From Candidatus Anammoximicrobium sp. (lineage in GTDB: Bacteria > Planctomycetota > Planctomycetia > Pirellulales > Pirellulaceae): 64,000 nt of DNA. Each line of letters opens with the position of its first letter. Position 1 is the stretch's first letter. Under the pieces are notes generated by a model. It searched no databases. It was not told the DNA's origin and saw only the letters and a program-made list of their open reading frames with translations. A program made the position numbers and the translations under genes. This document shows positions 7,892 to 17,345 of this stretch, piece by piece. The DNA lies in NCBI GenBank assembly GCA_012515235.1, contig JAAYYU010000027.1:161647-225646 (forward strand). Direction: 5' to 3'.

Positions 7892-9775
7892 TCAGAACAA
7901 GAAGATCGCGTCGATCCCGAAGGTCATCTGGTCGTCGCTCACTCCGTCGTTGAACGGCATGGCCGGCTTGCCGGGAAGGAAGCTCGCCGGGCCGTCATAC
8001 CAATCCCAGCGGACTTCGGGCCGTACCAGCCAGTTGCCGTTCGGACGCCAGTTCAAGCCCAGGCTGACCTCGAAAAAGTCGCCCGCATAGCCGGCTCCGT
8101 CCCACGCGCGGACGCCGCCGACGACGCCGTCGGGGCTGACTATGTTGCCCGGACCGGCGATTCGGGCGCCGTCGTCATCCCGCATCCACTCGGCCCGCAC
8201 GTTGACCGCCCAGCACTTGTTAATCGTGTACAGGAAGTACTGGTTCAGGCCGTACCACTCGGCATCGGCCCCGCCGAATTCGACGATGTCGCGTTCGAAG
8301 CCCAGGTTGTGGACCGCCACGTATTTCAGGTTGTCGCTCAACTGGTGCTGCAACACCAAGCTGTACACGAACCGGTTGTCGTCGTTAAACGGCACGCTCT
8401 GTCTTCCACTCGAAATCGCATACCGCAACTCGGTCTTCTGGTCGCAACTCTGCCACTTGATGCCCGCCATCACGTCCCAGGCACCGTTGTAATCCTCGAA
8501 CTGCATCCAGCCACGGTGCATTCCGCCCTGGATCGACCATTGGTCGCTCAACTTGTAGTCGGCCAGGAATCCCGTCACCAACTGCGGCACCGTGTAGCCG
8601 TAGCTGTACGAGTGCGAATAGAACGGGTTCATCGGACCCGGAACGGCTTCGTAGTCCAGGATGCCCGCGAAATGGCCCAACTTGACCGACAGGTCGTTGT
8701 AGGCCAGTTCCAGGTAGAACTGCGGAATCACGATCCCATACGTGTCACGATCGAAGCCGTAAATGCGGTCTTCCAATCCCTTGTTGATCCCGAATCGGCC
8801 GTCGGTGCCGTACATGATGTCCATGTGACCGCCCCAGGCAAAGCCGCAGCCGCCGTTGTCGGCCGGCCGGTGCAGGTACAGCCACATCTGATTGGCCTGG
8901 TATTCTGCGGCCAGGTCGTTCGTGGCCACCGGACCGTTGAAGCCGTTGCTGTGGTGGTCGTTGAACGTGATGCCCTGCTGGAGCCAGCCGCCCAGAACCG
9001 TGTTATGCCGCTGCAGAAAGTCGGGTTGGGGCAGCTTCCACTGCTGGCCGGGATTGCAGGACAGCCAACCGCCGCACCGGTCATCAGGGCAGCCCGCGTC
9101 GAAACACGAGTCTTCCTTGCCCTTCAGCACGCTCTTGACATCGGTCGGCGGTGCGTTCTCCCGGTCCAATTTGATCTCGGGTGCATTGCTAACCGGCGGC
9201 GCGGGAGCGTCGCTAGGCGAGGCGATCGCGTGATCCGGCTTGGGTGCCGCAGTTGCCTTGGGGGCCTCTGACGCCTTGGGCGCGGGAGTCGCGGGCGGCG
9301 CCGAGTCGGCTGCAGGGGCCGGTGCCGCGGGGGCTTCCTTCGGCGTCACGGGAACGGAGGGCACCGGCTCCTTGGCAGTTGGCGCAGGATTGGCCGGCGC
9401 AGGATTGGCCGGCACCGGGGCGGCGGGCGCGGCCGGCGCTTCGGCTGCCGGGGCTGCCGGGGCTGCCGGGGCTGCCGGGGCTGCCGGAGCTGCCGGGGCT
9501 GCCGGAGTTGGCGGAGTTGGCGGAGTTGGCTTGGCTGGCGGAGTCTGCGTGGGGAGCGTTGGCACGGCCGCTGCGTCGGGTTTCGCAGCCGGGGCAGGTC
9601 CAGCGGCGGGCGGCTGCAGGGCGGCCAGCGTGGGAAACTCCGGCGTGTAGGCCACTCTGGCGGGTGCGTGGTCTCGAGGGACGCCGTCGGGGTAATAGTA
9701 GCGAGTCTGGCCGGAAGCCGGCGTTGCGGAGATGACCGCCAACAAGGCGATCCCTGCCAGGAGAGAAGTTTTCAT
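7892..9775 (-). CDS. Outer-membrane porin with long Pro/Ala linker (BBP2-like)
   Basis: A 627-residue exported protein. The ATG at 9775 gives signal peptide MKTSLLAGIALLAVISATPASG and follows AAGGGAG. Residues 45-200 are a low-complexity Pro/Ala linker built from PAAPAAP-like repeats. From about residue 225 the sequence turns into alternating aromatic/polar strands (GGWLQQGITFNDH, LYLHRPADNGGCGFAWGGH, HFAGILDYEAVPGPMNPFYSHSYSYGYT) and ends in MTFGIDAIFLF, a terminal aromatic residue usual for beta-barrels. It resembles the planctomycete BBP2 outer-membrane beta-barrel family. The linker could span periplasm or peptidoglycan. Substrate unknown. Confidence 0.87.
   Translation of the reverse strand: MKTSLLAGIALLAVISATPASGQTRYYYPDGVPRDHAPARVAYTPEFPTLAALQPPAAGPAPAAKPDAAAVPTLPTQTPPAKPTPPTPPTPAAPAAPAAPAAPAAPAAPAAEAPAAPAAPVPANPAPANPAPTAKEPVPSVPVTPKEAPAAPAPAADSAPPATPAPKASEAPKATAAPKPDHAIASPSDAPAPPVSNAPEIKLDRENAPPTDVKSVLKGKEDSCFDAGCPDDRCGGWLSCNPGQQWKLPQPDFLQRHNTVLGGWLQQGITFNDHHSNGFNGPVATNDLAAEYQANQMWLYLHRPADNGGCGFAWGGHMDIMYGTDGRFGINKGLEDRIYGFDRDTYGIVIPQFYLELAYNDLSVKLGHFAGILDYEAVPGPMNPFYSHSYSYGYTVPQLVTGFLADYKLSDQWSIQGGMHRGWMQFEDYNGAWDVMAGIKWQSCDQKTELRYAISSGRQSVPFNDDNRFVYSLVLQHQLSDNLKYVAVHNLGFERDIVEFGGADAEWYGLNQYFLYTINKCWAVNVRAEWMRDDDGARIAGPGNIVSPDGVVGGVRAWDGAGYAGDFFEVSLGLNWRPNGNWLVRPEVRWDWYDGPASFLPGKPAMPFNDGVSDDQMTFGIDAIFLF
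9428..9533. repeat. In-frame GC-rich tandem repeat inside the porin gene
   Basis: Tandem 9-mers of the type GGGGCTGCC (later GGAGTTGGC) encode Pro-Ala-Ala and Pro-Thr-Pro units on the minus strand. The unit length is a multiple of three, so copy number can change without a frameshift. Confidence 0.75.
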
Positions 9776-10444
9776 TGCGAGCACTCCCTTGCTGCTGAAA
9801 TCTTGTGTCGCGGGTGGTATGGCGGGTGGGGTAGGTGTGAATCGTCCGGTGCGATCGACGCCGTGTGGCGTGGGGCTTGCCTGGACCGGAACCGGCTGTT
9901 CCAGTCACGAGCAGTCACCTAACGTGTTCGGCATCCGGTCGATCCGGATTTACTTGCCGTGACGACTGTCCGGTTTATTCCAAACGTGCTAGCTCCGCAC
10001 GAAACGGTGGCGAAGACTTTGACGGCTGGCGGCGTTGCTGTGTGCGGTTCAGAGGCTCGGACGTCGGGTTTCGCAGACTGAGGCGTCGAGAGGCCGGACG
10101 CCGCATCCTGAAGGCTGATGCCCGAGAAAACCGGGTTTTGTGCGTCTGGCTCTTGCCGGAGTTGCCTCGGCCCCCAGCTAGCGTCGCCGTCACCTCTGGA
10201 AAACTCTGCGGATTAAATTGATTTCCGAAAGTTTGAGGATAGGGCGGCCGATATCAGGTTTGCCGATTGCCATGCCTAGGGTGTTTGCGCATTGCGCAGC
10301 GACCGGGGGCGGACGCAAGCGGTCAAGGGGGGCCTTGACTGCGATCCACGGCCGGCGACTGGTCCGGCTGTAGAGGGAGAGTCCGTCCTTGGCCGTTGGC
10401 GTCAACGGTCACGCGAAACGCCACCACTCTAGGAACGTCCATCG
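9776..10444. other. Long intergenic region between divergent porin and TolC-like gene
   Basis: About 670 bp. It must hold both promoters. Short frames exist but none has a ribosome binding site, a family match or consistent codon use. I see no RNA gene. Confidence 0.5.
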
Positions 10445-12871
10445 ATGAGTCGGCAAACCACTTCGCGCGTCGCCCTGCTGATGCTCGCCCTGGCCATCTT
10501 TCCCGGCTGCAGCCCTACGCAGCCCTTCTACTTCCATAACGACGGCGACCTGTCGCATTTTCTGGACAAGGCGACGGAGATCGAGTATCCGGACGTCGAG
10601 AGCGAACCGTTGCCGGAGACCAGTCAGTGCCAGGCGCCGCTGACCGTGTCCCGCCCGGACTTCCAGGAAATGTGGGATCTGACCCTGGAAGAATGCATCA
10701 CGATCGCCCTGCAGAACAGCAAGACGATCCGCCAACTCGGCGCGGTCAGTCCGTTTGGGCAGGTCAGCGGATACCTCAGCTCCGGCGGCTCCGGGGTCTA
10801 CAACGTGTTGGGTTCCACCACCGTCTACTCGCCGGCCATGACTCAGTCCCAAGGAAACCGGCAGGGGACGAATCCGACGCTGGAGGGAGCGGGCGGCGTC
10901 GAGGATGCGCTGGCCGATTTCGACGCCCAGTTGCAAATTCGCGGCAATTCGCCGTCGGGTTCTTTGATTCAACGGCTGGACCGGGCGGACAACCGCGCCA
11001 CGGCCATTTCCACGTTTATTCCCGCCCTGAACGAATACGTCCGCAGCGGCCTGCGGACGGACCTGTCGAAGCGGACCGCTTCGGGCGCCCGGTTCACCAT
11101 GAGCAACTTTACGGACTACAACCGCTGGACGGGACCGTGGGACACGGGCACGAACGTCGGCCCCGGTCAAAAAGTCAACAGCGACTGGACGACCGGATTT
11201 GAAGTCCGCTGGGACCAGCCGCTGTTGCGCGGCCGCGGCACGATGATCAATCGCATCCCCGTGATGCTGGCCAGAATCAACGAGGATATCAGTCTGGTCG
11301 GGTTCGAGGCGGTGGTCCGCAACTTTGTCTTCGACGTGGAAAAGACCTATTGGGAACTGCACAAGTACTACCGCAACCTGGAAACGGCCAAGATCGGACG
11401 CGACAGTGCGCAGGGCGCTTGGAGGATCGTGTACGAGAAATTCAACGAGGGTGTGGCGCCGGCTCAGGAAGAGGCCTACGCCCGCGAACAGTACTTTCAG
11501 TTCCGGGCCGGTGTCGAACGCAGCTTGCAGGATCTGTACGACACCGAATCGCGGCTGCGCTGGATGATGGGGCTGGCGGCAACCGACGGGCGCCTCATTC
11601 GGCCGATCGACGAACCGACGCTGGCCCGCGTGGAATTCGACTGGCCGAGCGTGCAGACCGAGGCGCTCGTCCGCAGCCCGGAACTGCGGCAGGCGAAGTG
11701 GACTCTCAAGGCGCGGGAATTCGAGGTGATCGCCGCCAAGAACCGTCTGCTGCCCCAGTTGGACGTGGGCATGTTGTATCGCTGGATTGGCCGCGGCGAC
11801 GAACTCATCCGCCGGGACGACAGCGGCAAGAATTTCGGCAGCACCGTGACGTCCGAGTACACTGGCTCCGCCGCCTTCAACGAGTTGGCGAGCGGAAATT
11901 ATCAGGAAGCGGACATCTTCGTCTCCTTTGGGATGCCGGTCGGCTTTCGCCGCGAACTGACGGCGGTGCGGAACACCCAGTTGAAGGTCGCCCAACTCAA
12001 GGCCCAGATGGAAGATGCAGAGCTTTCGCTCGTCCACAACCTGAGCAACGCGCTCCGCGCCATCGACAGTTACTACGTGCAGGCTCAGACGCATTTCAAC
12101 CGCTGGTCGGCGGCCGAGAAGGAAGTCGAGTCCGCCACGGCGAAATGGAAAGGCGGTGCGGATACGGTCGACAAGGTTCTGGAAGCACAAAGCCGGCGGG
12201 CCCAGGCACAAGTGGCCTTCTACGAGATGCTGGTGGAGTACAACAAAGCGATCGCTTACGTCCATTTCCAGAAGGGTTCGCTGCTGGAGTACAACAACAT
12301 CGAACTGACGGAAGGCAACTGGCCGCAAAAGGCGTACTGGGACGCCCTGGCGCTGGCTCGCCAGCGGGACGCCAGCTACTACCTGAACTACGGCTGGACG
12401 CGCCCCGGCGTCATCAGCCGCGGACCGGTCGACCAGGGCATCGGCCGCCCGGTGATGGGCCAGCCGACGCCGGCCGAGGTGATCCTCACGCCGGAACCGA
12501 TGCCGGCCGGGGTAGGGCCCGAAGAAGGGGCGACCGTTCCCGAGTCGCTGCCGATGCCGGAACCGCTCACCACGCCGCCGTCCGCTCCCGAAACCGGTCC
12601 CATCACCGGCGGGCCGGCAACGTTGATGCTGAACGCTCCGCTGGTCCGTTCTGGCGACGCAGGACAAGCTGGCGGCGGGTTGGCGAATCCGCTCCGCAGC
12701 CAGTCGTTTGAGTTGGGCAGACTCGGCTTAGACCAATTGCGGCCGGGCACCGCGTCGGCCGCGCAAGCGGAGACCAACTCGCTGCGGCCGGCGTCGCCCG
12801 AGACAAACGCAACCGTCCAACCTGCCGGGTATTCGGCAACGATCAGCGATACGCCAAACAACCGGAACTAA
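10445..12871 (+). CDS. TolC-family outer-membrane efflux lipoprotein
   Basis: An 808-residue protein with a lipoprotein signal (LALAIFPGC, lipid Cys near residue 22). Two TolC-like halves follow. Helical segments such as LTLEECITIALQNSKTIRQLG (about residues 79-99) and FVFDVEKTYWELHKYYRNLETAKIGRD (about residues 294-320) carry the heptad patterns of the outer membrane efflux family. The Pro-rich, disordered tail after about residue 660 is unusual in TolC. It is probably the outer-membrane channel of an efflux or secretion system, but no inner-membrane or adaptor genes lie nearby. The next gene starts 17 bp downstream, so the two are likely cotranscribed. Confidence 0.9.
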   Translation: MSRQTTSRVALLMLALAIFPGCSPTQPFYFHNDGDLSHFLDKATEIEYPDVESEPLPETSQCQAPLTVSRPDFQEMWDLTLEECITIALQNSKTIRQLGAVSPFGQVSGYLSSGGSGVYNVLGSTTVYSPAMTQSQGNRQGTNPTLEGAGGVEDALADFDAQLQIRGNSPSGSLIQRLDRADNRATAISTFIPALNEYVRSGLRTDLSKRTASGARFTMSNFTDYNRWTGPWDTGTNVGPGQKVNSDWTTGFEVRWDQPLLRGRGTMINRIPVMLARINEDISLVGFEAVVRNFVFDVEKTYWELHKYYRNLETAKIGRDSAQGAWRIVYEKFNEGVAPAQEEAYAREQYFQFRAGVERSLQDLYDTESRLRWMMGLAATDGRLIRPIDEPTLARVEFDWPSVQTEALVRSPELRQAKWTLKAREFEVIAAKNRLLPQLDVGMLYRWIGRGDELIRRDDSGKNFGSTVTSEYTGSAAFNELASGNYQEADIFVSFGMPVGFRRELTAVRNTQLKVAQLKAQMEDAELSLVHNLSNALRAIDSYYVQAQTHFNRWSAAEKEVESATAKWKGGADTVDKVLEAQSRRAQAQVAFYEMLVEYNKAIAYVHFQKGSLLEYNNIELTEGNWPQKAYWDALALARQRDASYYLNYGWTRPGVISRGPVDQGIGRPVMGQPTPAEVILTPEPMPAGVGPEEGATVPESLPMPEPLTTPPSAPETGPITGGPATLMLNAPLVRSGDAGQAGGGLANPLRSQSFELGRLGLDQLRPGTASAAQAETNSLRPASPETNATVQPAGYSATISDTPNNRN

Positions 12872-12887
12872 ACGAAAGGGTCGTGCA

Positions 12888-13505
12888 ATGATTCGAGCTG
12901 CCGGGACTGCCGGGGCATTGTTCTGCGCTCTGCTGGGTCTGCTGGGTGCGCCGGGCTGCAGTACGCCCGCCTTCTTCTATCAGTCGCCTCCGCTCCCCGA
13001 AATGCTGGGCACGAAGGTGGATCAAATCATGGAACTCCAGGAACAGAACGCCGAAGCGGCCAAGTTCGTGGTCTACCAGCACGAATTCGAGGACCGTCGT
13101 TACGAAAACGGCGTGGCGGTCAAAGACCTGCGGTTGAACGAGGCGGGCGAAGACCACGTCCGGAAGATCGCCGAACAACTCCGCGCCGGCTCGCCCTACC
13201 CGGTTGTCGTCGAACGCAGCCAGACAAGTGCCAAACATCGCAGTCAATTTGGATATCCCATGCACCTGAATCCGGACCTGGACATGAAACGGCGTGAAGC
13301 CATCGTCCGGGCCCTGACGCGGATGGGCATCGACGACGCGGACACGCGCGTCGTCGTCGCGCCGGCCTTCTCCCAGCCGCTGACAGGGATGGAGGCTGAA
13401 TCCGCCTACTCGACCGGCCTGTGGGGCGGCGGCGGTATGGGCGGCGGCATGGGCGGCGGGTGGGGCGGCGGCATGGGCGGCGGCATGGGTGGCGGGTGGC
13501 AGTGA
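12888..13505 (+). CDS. Small lipoprotein with Gly/Met/Trp-rich tail
   Basis: A 205-residue protein with lipobox LLGAPGC. The middle part (about residues 45-165) is charged and helical, with a conserved-looking LNPDLDMKRREAIVRAL, and could be an OmpA-like or planctomycete-specific periplasmic domain. I do not recognise it with certainty. The last 27 residues are units of GGG or GG with Met or Trp (GGGMGGGMGGGWGG). It lies 17 bp after the TolC-like gene. The tail may be disordered or sticky; its role is unknown. Confidence 0.82.
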   Translation: MIRAAGTAGALFCALLGLLGAPGCSTPAFFYQSPPLPEMLGTKVDQIMELQEQNAEAAKFVVYQHEFEDRRYENGVAVKDLRLNEAGEDHVRKIAEQLRAGSPYPVVVERSQTSAKHRSQFGYPMHLNPDLDMKRREAIVRALTRMGIDDADTRVVVAPAFSQPLTGMEAESAYSTGLWGGGGMGGGMGGGWGGGMGGGMGGGWQ

Positions 13506-13690
13506 GAAGGGATGAGGCAGGAGGGATTGCCGCGGCCACGAGTCATCGCCGTAACAGCCGTGCGCGATCCGAAAATCCGGGACGCCGACGCCGCGTCCCG
13601 GACGCTCATCCGCCCAACCGGCAGCCCCGAAACGCGTCAGATCTCCGCCCCTTCTGATCCCCGAGCCCTCTCCTTCATCCGCGGTTCTTC

Positions 13691-14245
13691 ATGCTCGACC
13701 CTTTCGACTTTCATCCCGAACTGCTCGAACCCACCGCGTTCGTCGCGGTGGGCGCGCGTCTGATCGGCGAGGTGCTGGTCGGGGCCGAGTCCAGCGTCTG
13801 GTTCAACGCCGTGATCCGCGGCGACCGGGAGAAGATCCGCATCGGCCGGCAGACGAACGTCCAGGATCTGTGCATGTTGCACGCCGATCCCGGCGTCCCT
13901 TGCTCGCTGGGCGATCGCGTCTCGCTGGGCCACGCGGCCATCGTCCACGGCGCCACCGTCGAAGACGACGTGTTGATCGGGATGCGGGCCGTCGTCATGA
14001 ATCGCGCTCGGATCGGCGCCGGTAGCATCGTCGGCGTGGGCGCCGTCGTGACCGAAGACACCGAAATCCCCCCCGGCAGCATCGTGATCGGCGTGCCGGG
14101 CAAGGTCAAGCGGCCCGCCGAAGCGCGCGACCGCCAGCGCATCCGCCATGCCGCCGAGTACTACGTGGCGCTGGCCCGTGAGTACCGTCTGGCGGCCGCC
14201 GACGCGGCCTTTGCTCTCAAGAGCCGGCGTGGGGCATCCGTGTAG
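13691..14245 (+). CDS. Gamma-carbonic anhydrase family hexapeptide-repeat protein
   Basis: A 184-residue left-handed beta-helix protein. Hexapeptide repeats run from residue 20 to 130 (VGARLIGEVLVGAESSVW, IGAGSIVGVGAVV). The zinc ligands expected of gamma-carbonic anhydrases are present: H64, H81 and H86 (MLHAD, LGHAAIVHG). It could be a true carbonic anhydrase or one of the many YrdA/PaaY-like relatives. Its 3' end overlaps that of the opposite-strand phosphodiesterase by 85 bp. Confidence 0.92.
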   Translation: MLDPFDFHPELLEPTAFVAVGARLIGEVLVGAESSVWFNAVIRGDREKIRIGRQTNVQDLCMLHADPGVPCSLGDRVSLGHAAIVHGATVEDDVLIGMRAVVMNRARIGAGSIVGVGAVVTEDTEIPPGSIVIGVPGKVKRPAEARDRQRIRHAAEYYVALAREYRLAAADAAFALKSRRGASV

Positions 14246-15027
14246 ATTCGATCGATGCCCATCTTCAGCAGTTGCGTCATCGTCGCTTCGTCGTTCACCG
14301 TCCACGCCCCGGCTTCGAGGCCCGCCTTGTGAATCTGCGCGACGCTCTCTGGCGTGACGATGCTGTGGTGCAACACCAGGGCCTCGAAGCCGTGTTGCCT
14401 GGCGATCCGAAGGTCTTCCTCAATCACCGACCAGCGGCGGTCCCAGAACACAGGCAGTCGGGGAGCCAACCGTTTGACCTCGGCCATGTACTGCAGATTG
14501 CCGTCGTTGAACCCGACCCAGGGTTCCGCCCCCAACTGCTGCACCAAGGCCACGGCGTCGGCCACGCAATCCATCTTGGGCTGAATCGACACTCGCGTCT
14601 TGCCCTGTGTCATGACCAGGCGCAGCACGTCCTCCAGCAACGGGATCGTGTGCTTGGGAATCGCTCCCCCGGACTCGCCCCGGCGTCTGCGGAAGTCGGC
14701 GGCGACATCGACCGACCGCAGTTGGTCATAGGTGGACTCGGGCACGGCCAGGTTCTTGTCGCCTACCCGCTCCGTGGTCCGGTCATGGATCACCACGAGC
14801 TTGCCGTCTTGGCTGCGGAAGATGTCCAGCTCAATCCAGTCCGCTCCCATTTCGATGCCGCTTCGGAACGCCGGAATGGTGTTCTCGGGGTACTCCGCCG
14901 AGTTGCCCCGATGGGCGGTGACGCCGTTGTTCAGGAAGCCGTGGCCGGCGGGGCCAGCGGCGGCGGCATGGGCCGCGAGAAAGAACAACGCCAAACCGAA
15001 TGGGAACCCAGGGGGTGTCAGGATCAT
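14161..15027 (-). CDS. Secreted glycerophosphodiester phosphodiesterase family protein
   Basis: A 288-residue GDPD-fold enzyme with a hydrophobic signal peptide (residues 1-25). The catalytic/metal residues of the family are visible: H39-R40 in TAHRGNSAEYPENT, the E-x-D pair in DWIELDI and H-D in VVIHDRTTERV. It would hydrolyse glycerophosphodiesters or related phosphodiesters in the periplasm. It is the last gene of the minus-strand run GH43-like, SGNH, GH16, GDPD. The basic tail AKAASAAARRYS lies in the region overlapping the carbonic anhydrase gene and may be dispensable. Confidence 0.92.
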   Translation of the reverse strand: MILTPPGFPFGLALFFLAAHAAAAGPAGHGFLNNGVTAHRGNSAEYPENTIPAFRSGIEMGADWIELDIFRSQDGKLVVIHDRTTERVGDKNLAVPESTYDQLRSVDVAADFRRRRGESGGAIPKHTIPLLEDVLRLVMTQGKTRVSIQPKMDCVADAVALVQQLGAEPWVGFNDGNLQYMAEVKRLAPRLPVFWDRRWSVIEEDLRIARQHGFEALVLHHSIVTPESVAQIHKAGLEAGAWTVNDEATMTQLLKMGIDRIYTDAPRRLLRAKAASAAARRYSRASAT

Positions 15028-15070
15028 GATGTCGTCTGCTCGTCAATGGTCCGCCGCCAAAACATGCCTT

Positions 15071-15106
15071 CTGACCGCTCCGGCCAATCTGACCGCTCCG
15101 GCCGGT
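15071..15106. repeat. 18-bp tandem duplication
   Basis: Two near-identical copies of TCTGACCGCTCCGGCC plus two bases lie between the phosphodiesterase and the GH16 fragment. Confidence 0.6.
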
Positions 15107-15112
15107 CGATGT

Positions 15113-15454
15113 CTACGGGGCGTCCACCAGGTCGTACACGCGCACGTAATCGACCAGAAACCGATCCGGCAGTTTCGCCTTGGTGATGTCGCCGGCCCAG
15201 TCGCCGATTTCGTCGCTTAGCTTGATGTACAACGGCACTTGGCAAACACCGCCGGCTTGGCTGCGCCACGTTTCCTTGCCGTCGACATAGAAAACATACT
15301 CGTCAGCCTTCCACCACAGGCTGAACGTGTGCCAGCCCTGCATCACGCCCGGCACGCTCGCGACATGGCCCTCGGACCGGTGTTCCTTGCCGTAGCCGTC
15401 CCAGTGCAGCGCGTGCTGCACCCGCTCGTCCCGCCAGGGCTTTTCCATGATGTC
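15113..15454 (-). pseudogene. GH16 beta-glucanase-like gene, C-terminal fragment (split by insertion)
   Basis: This is the C-terminal 113 codons of a glycoside hydrolase family 16 gene. It begins at D-I-M-E-K-P, the second half of the GH16 motif E-x-D-x-x-E, and continues through LHWDGYGKEH, HTFSLWWKADEYVFYVDGKE and FLVDYVRVYDL, all typical GH16 strands. It has lost its N-terminal half to the element inserted between 15455 and 20023. An ATG at 15448 could start a 111-residue peptide, but it would have no nucleophile and no signal peptide. The other half is at 20020-20451. Confidence 0.92.
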
Positions 15455-15480
15455 AATTATGGTGCTAGTTAAACCTTTCC
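15455..15480. other. attL: left junction of the integrated element
   Basis: The core AATT at 15455-15458 joins GH16 coding sequence on the left to element DNA on the right. The arm 15459-15480 is half of a palindrome whose other half lies at 19998-20019: 16 of 24 positions match when the two arms are folded about AATT. Confidence 0.82.
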
Positions 15481-15511
15481 GCTACAATCCAGGGAACCAA
15501 AGGGGAAGCCG

Positions 15512-17167
15512 ATGAAAAACAAGCCGAAAATCGCCGTAAAACACGCCGTATCATACACCAGATACAGCACAAAACCACAGGGCAAAGGCAGTAGCAAGGG
15601 TAGGCAGGGCAACACGACGGTTGATTTTTGCGAAAGGAAAGGTTGGGTACTTCTGGACGCAATCGAAGACTTGGGTTTATCCGGCTTCACGGGCAAGCAC
15701 CTTGCCAAGGGTGCGTTAGGTGCTTTCCTTGCCGATTGCGAACTAGGCAAGGTGCCAAGGGGAACGGTGCTTTGCGTTGAAAAAATGGATCGGCTATCCC
15801 GGTTAGGAATTGACGAAACCATAACCCTAGTGAAACGCATCTTAAAAACGGGTGTTGAAGTTTGTACGGTCCTACCTGAATTACACTTGACCCCCGGTGA
15901 CTTAGACGACTACGCCAAAGTCTTAATGTTGGTGACGTTTGCCTATACAGCAAAGGAATACAGCGAAAATTTAAGTTATCGGGTCGGTAGTGCATGGGCT
16001 AGAAAACGTCAAAAAATTGCGACAGGTGAAAAACTGACTAGGAAGACCAAAGGGTGGTTAGAATCCAATGAAGACCGAACCGCTTACAAGGTAAAGAAAG
16101 GGGCGAAAGCAATCCTTGAATTGATATTTCGCCTAGCCATCGATGGTTTAGGTTTTGATGCCATTATCAAGCACCTAAACGAACATGACATTCCGCACTT
16201 AGAAGACGGAACTTGGCAACGAAAATATATTTCTAGCATCCTTCACGATAGGGCGGTTCTAGGTGAATTCCAGCCATGTAAGAACGGCAAGCCGGAAGGG
16301 CAACCGGTGAAGGGTTATTATCCACAGGTGATAGACGAAACCACTTTCAATAGGGCGCAAGCCGCATTAGCAAAACGAAGACGAAAGGGTGGTCCAAGGG
16401 GGCGAAAGGTTGCCAATCTATTCACGGGTTTAGTTTATGATACTGCCGATGGTTGTATCTGTCACCTTACAGAAAAAGCACCTGGAAAACCTGCCCTAGT
16501 TTCTAGTGGTGCAATCCGACACCAGAAAGGAAGCAAGTATTCTTCATTCCCCTATCGTGCCTTTGAAGCAAGCATCCTAGATATGCTTCCCGAATTGCTA
16601 CCACAGGTATTCAGGGATACAGAACACGCCGATTTAATTTCTACCATAGCCGAACTAGAACAAGCACAAGACGGAAGGAAGGAACGAATTGAAGCATTGA
16701 AAAAAGCATTCAAGGCGAAAAGCGACTTTGCCACAGCATTAGAATTGATGGGGGAAACGGAAGCCGAATTTAAGACGACAGAAAAAGAAATCGCAGCATT
16801 GAAAGCGAAACTTGCTAACACGACAAACGGCGGTCTTCATTCCACGTTAGAATTGATAGGCAAAGCGGCAAAAGGTAGCGTTGAATTTCGCCAGCAATTG
16901 AAGGGCAAGATTGCATCCTTGATTAGTCGCATCGATTGCACCTTCACGGGCGATAGAAGGATTAAACACGCCGAAATTATTATCACTTTTGAAAACGGGG
17001 AAACCCGCCATTTACAGATTGTCGCTAACACCCTGAAAAATGCTTGTGCCTACATGCAAGGGAAGGATACTACGGTCCTACTGATTCCCAAAGGGAAACC
17101 GTATATCAAACGCACCACAGGGGAAGACGGCGGGTTTAAGTATCTAGGGATACACCTAACGCATTGA
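15512..17167 (+). CDS. Large serine recombinase (integrase of the element)
   Basis: A 551-residue site-specific recombinase. The resolvase-type catalytic domain spans residues 10-160 with nucleophile S19 (YTRYSTKPQ) and the D-R-L-S-R motif at residues 93-97. The recombinase domain follows (about 190-300; [16 protein letters not shown]), then a region where a zinc ribbon is expected (about 300-350) and a coiled coil (about 375-430, with [17 protein letters not shown]). Only one CxC is seen in the zinc-ribbon region, so that domain is degenerate or divergent. The ATG at 15512 follows AAGGGGA, 53 bp from the attachment core. It should catalyse integration at the GH16 site; excision would normally need a directionality factor. 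Confidence 0.95.
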
Positions 17168-17185
17168 ATTTAACTTGACCTTATC

Positions 17186-17217
17186 GCCCTGCCTATGCAA
17201 GTAGGCAGGGCTTTTTT
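17186..17217 (+). terminator. Rho-independent terminator after the integrase
   Basis: A 10-bp perfect stem (GCCCTGCCTA with TAGGCAGGGC) and a 6-nt loop, directly followed by six T. It lies 18 bp after the integrase stop and separates its transcript from the Rep-like gene. Confidence 0.92.
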
Positions 17218-17228
17218 GTTCGACAAAG

Positions 17229-17248
17229 GTTTTACATAAGTTTTACAT
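17229..17248. repeat. Two direct repeats GTTTTACAT upstream of the Rep-like gene
   Basis: Two exact 9-mers are spaced 11 bp apart (17229 and 17240), about one helical turn. They could be binding sites for the Rep-like or ribbon-helix-helix protein, or part of a promoter. Two copies are too few to call iterons. Confidence 0.4.
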
Positions 17249-17345
17249 TCAAGGTGGAAGGGACGGGAAGCGGGAATACTACATATCGAAAGAAAAAGCC
17301 CAAAGGCGGACAACCAATGGGCGGGAACTAGAACGGATTTTACCT

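Noticed and set aside
10409..12667. Long minus-strand open frame opposite the TolC-like gene
   Set aside because: Same reason: high-GC antisense frame; the plus strand has a lipobox and TolC motifs.
15113..15448. A separate small gene starting at ATG 15448
   Set aside because: The sequence is the second half of a GH16 enzyme, and reading continues upstream in frame to the element border.
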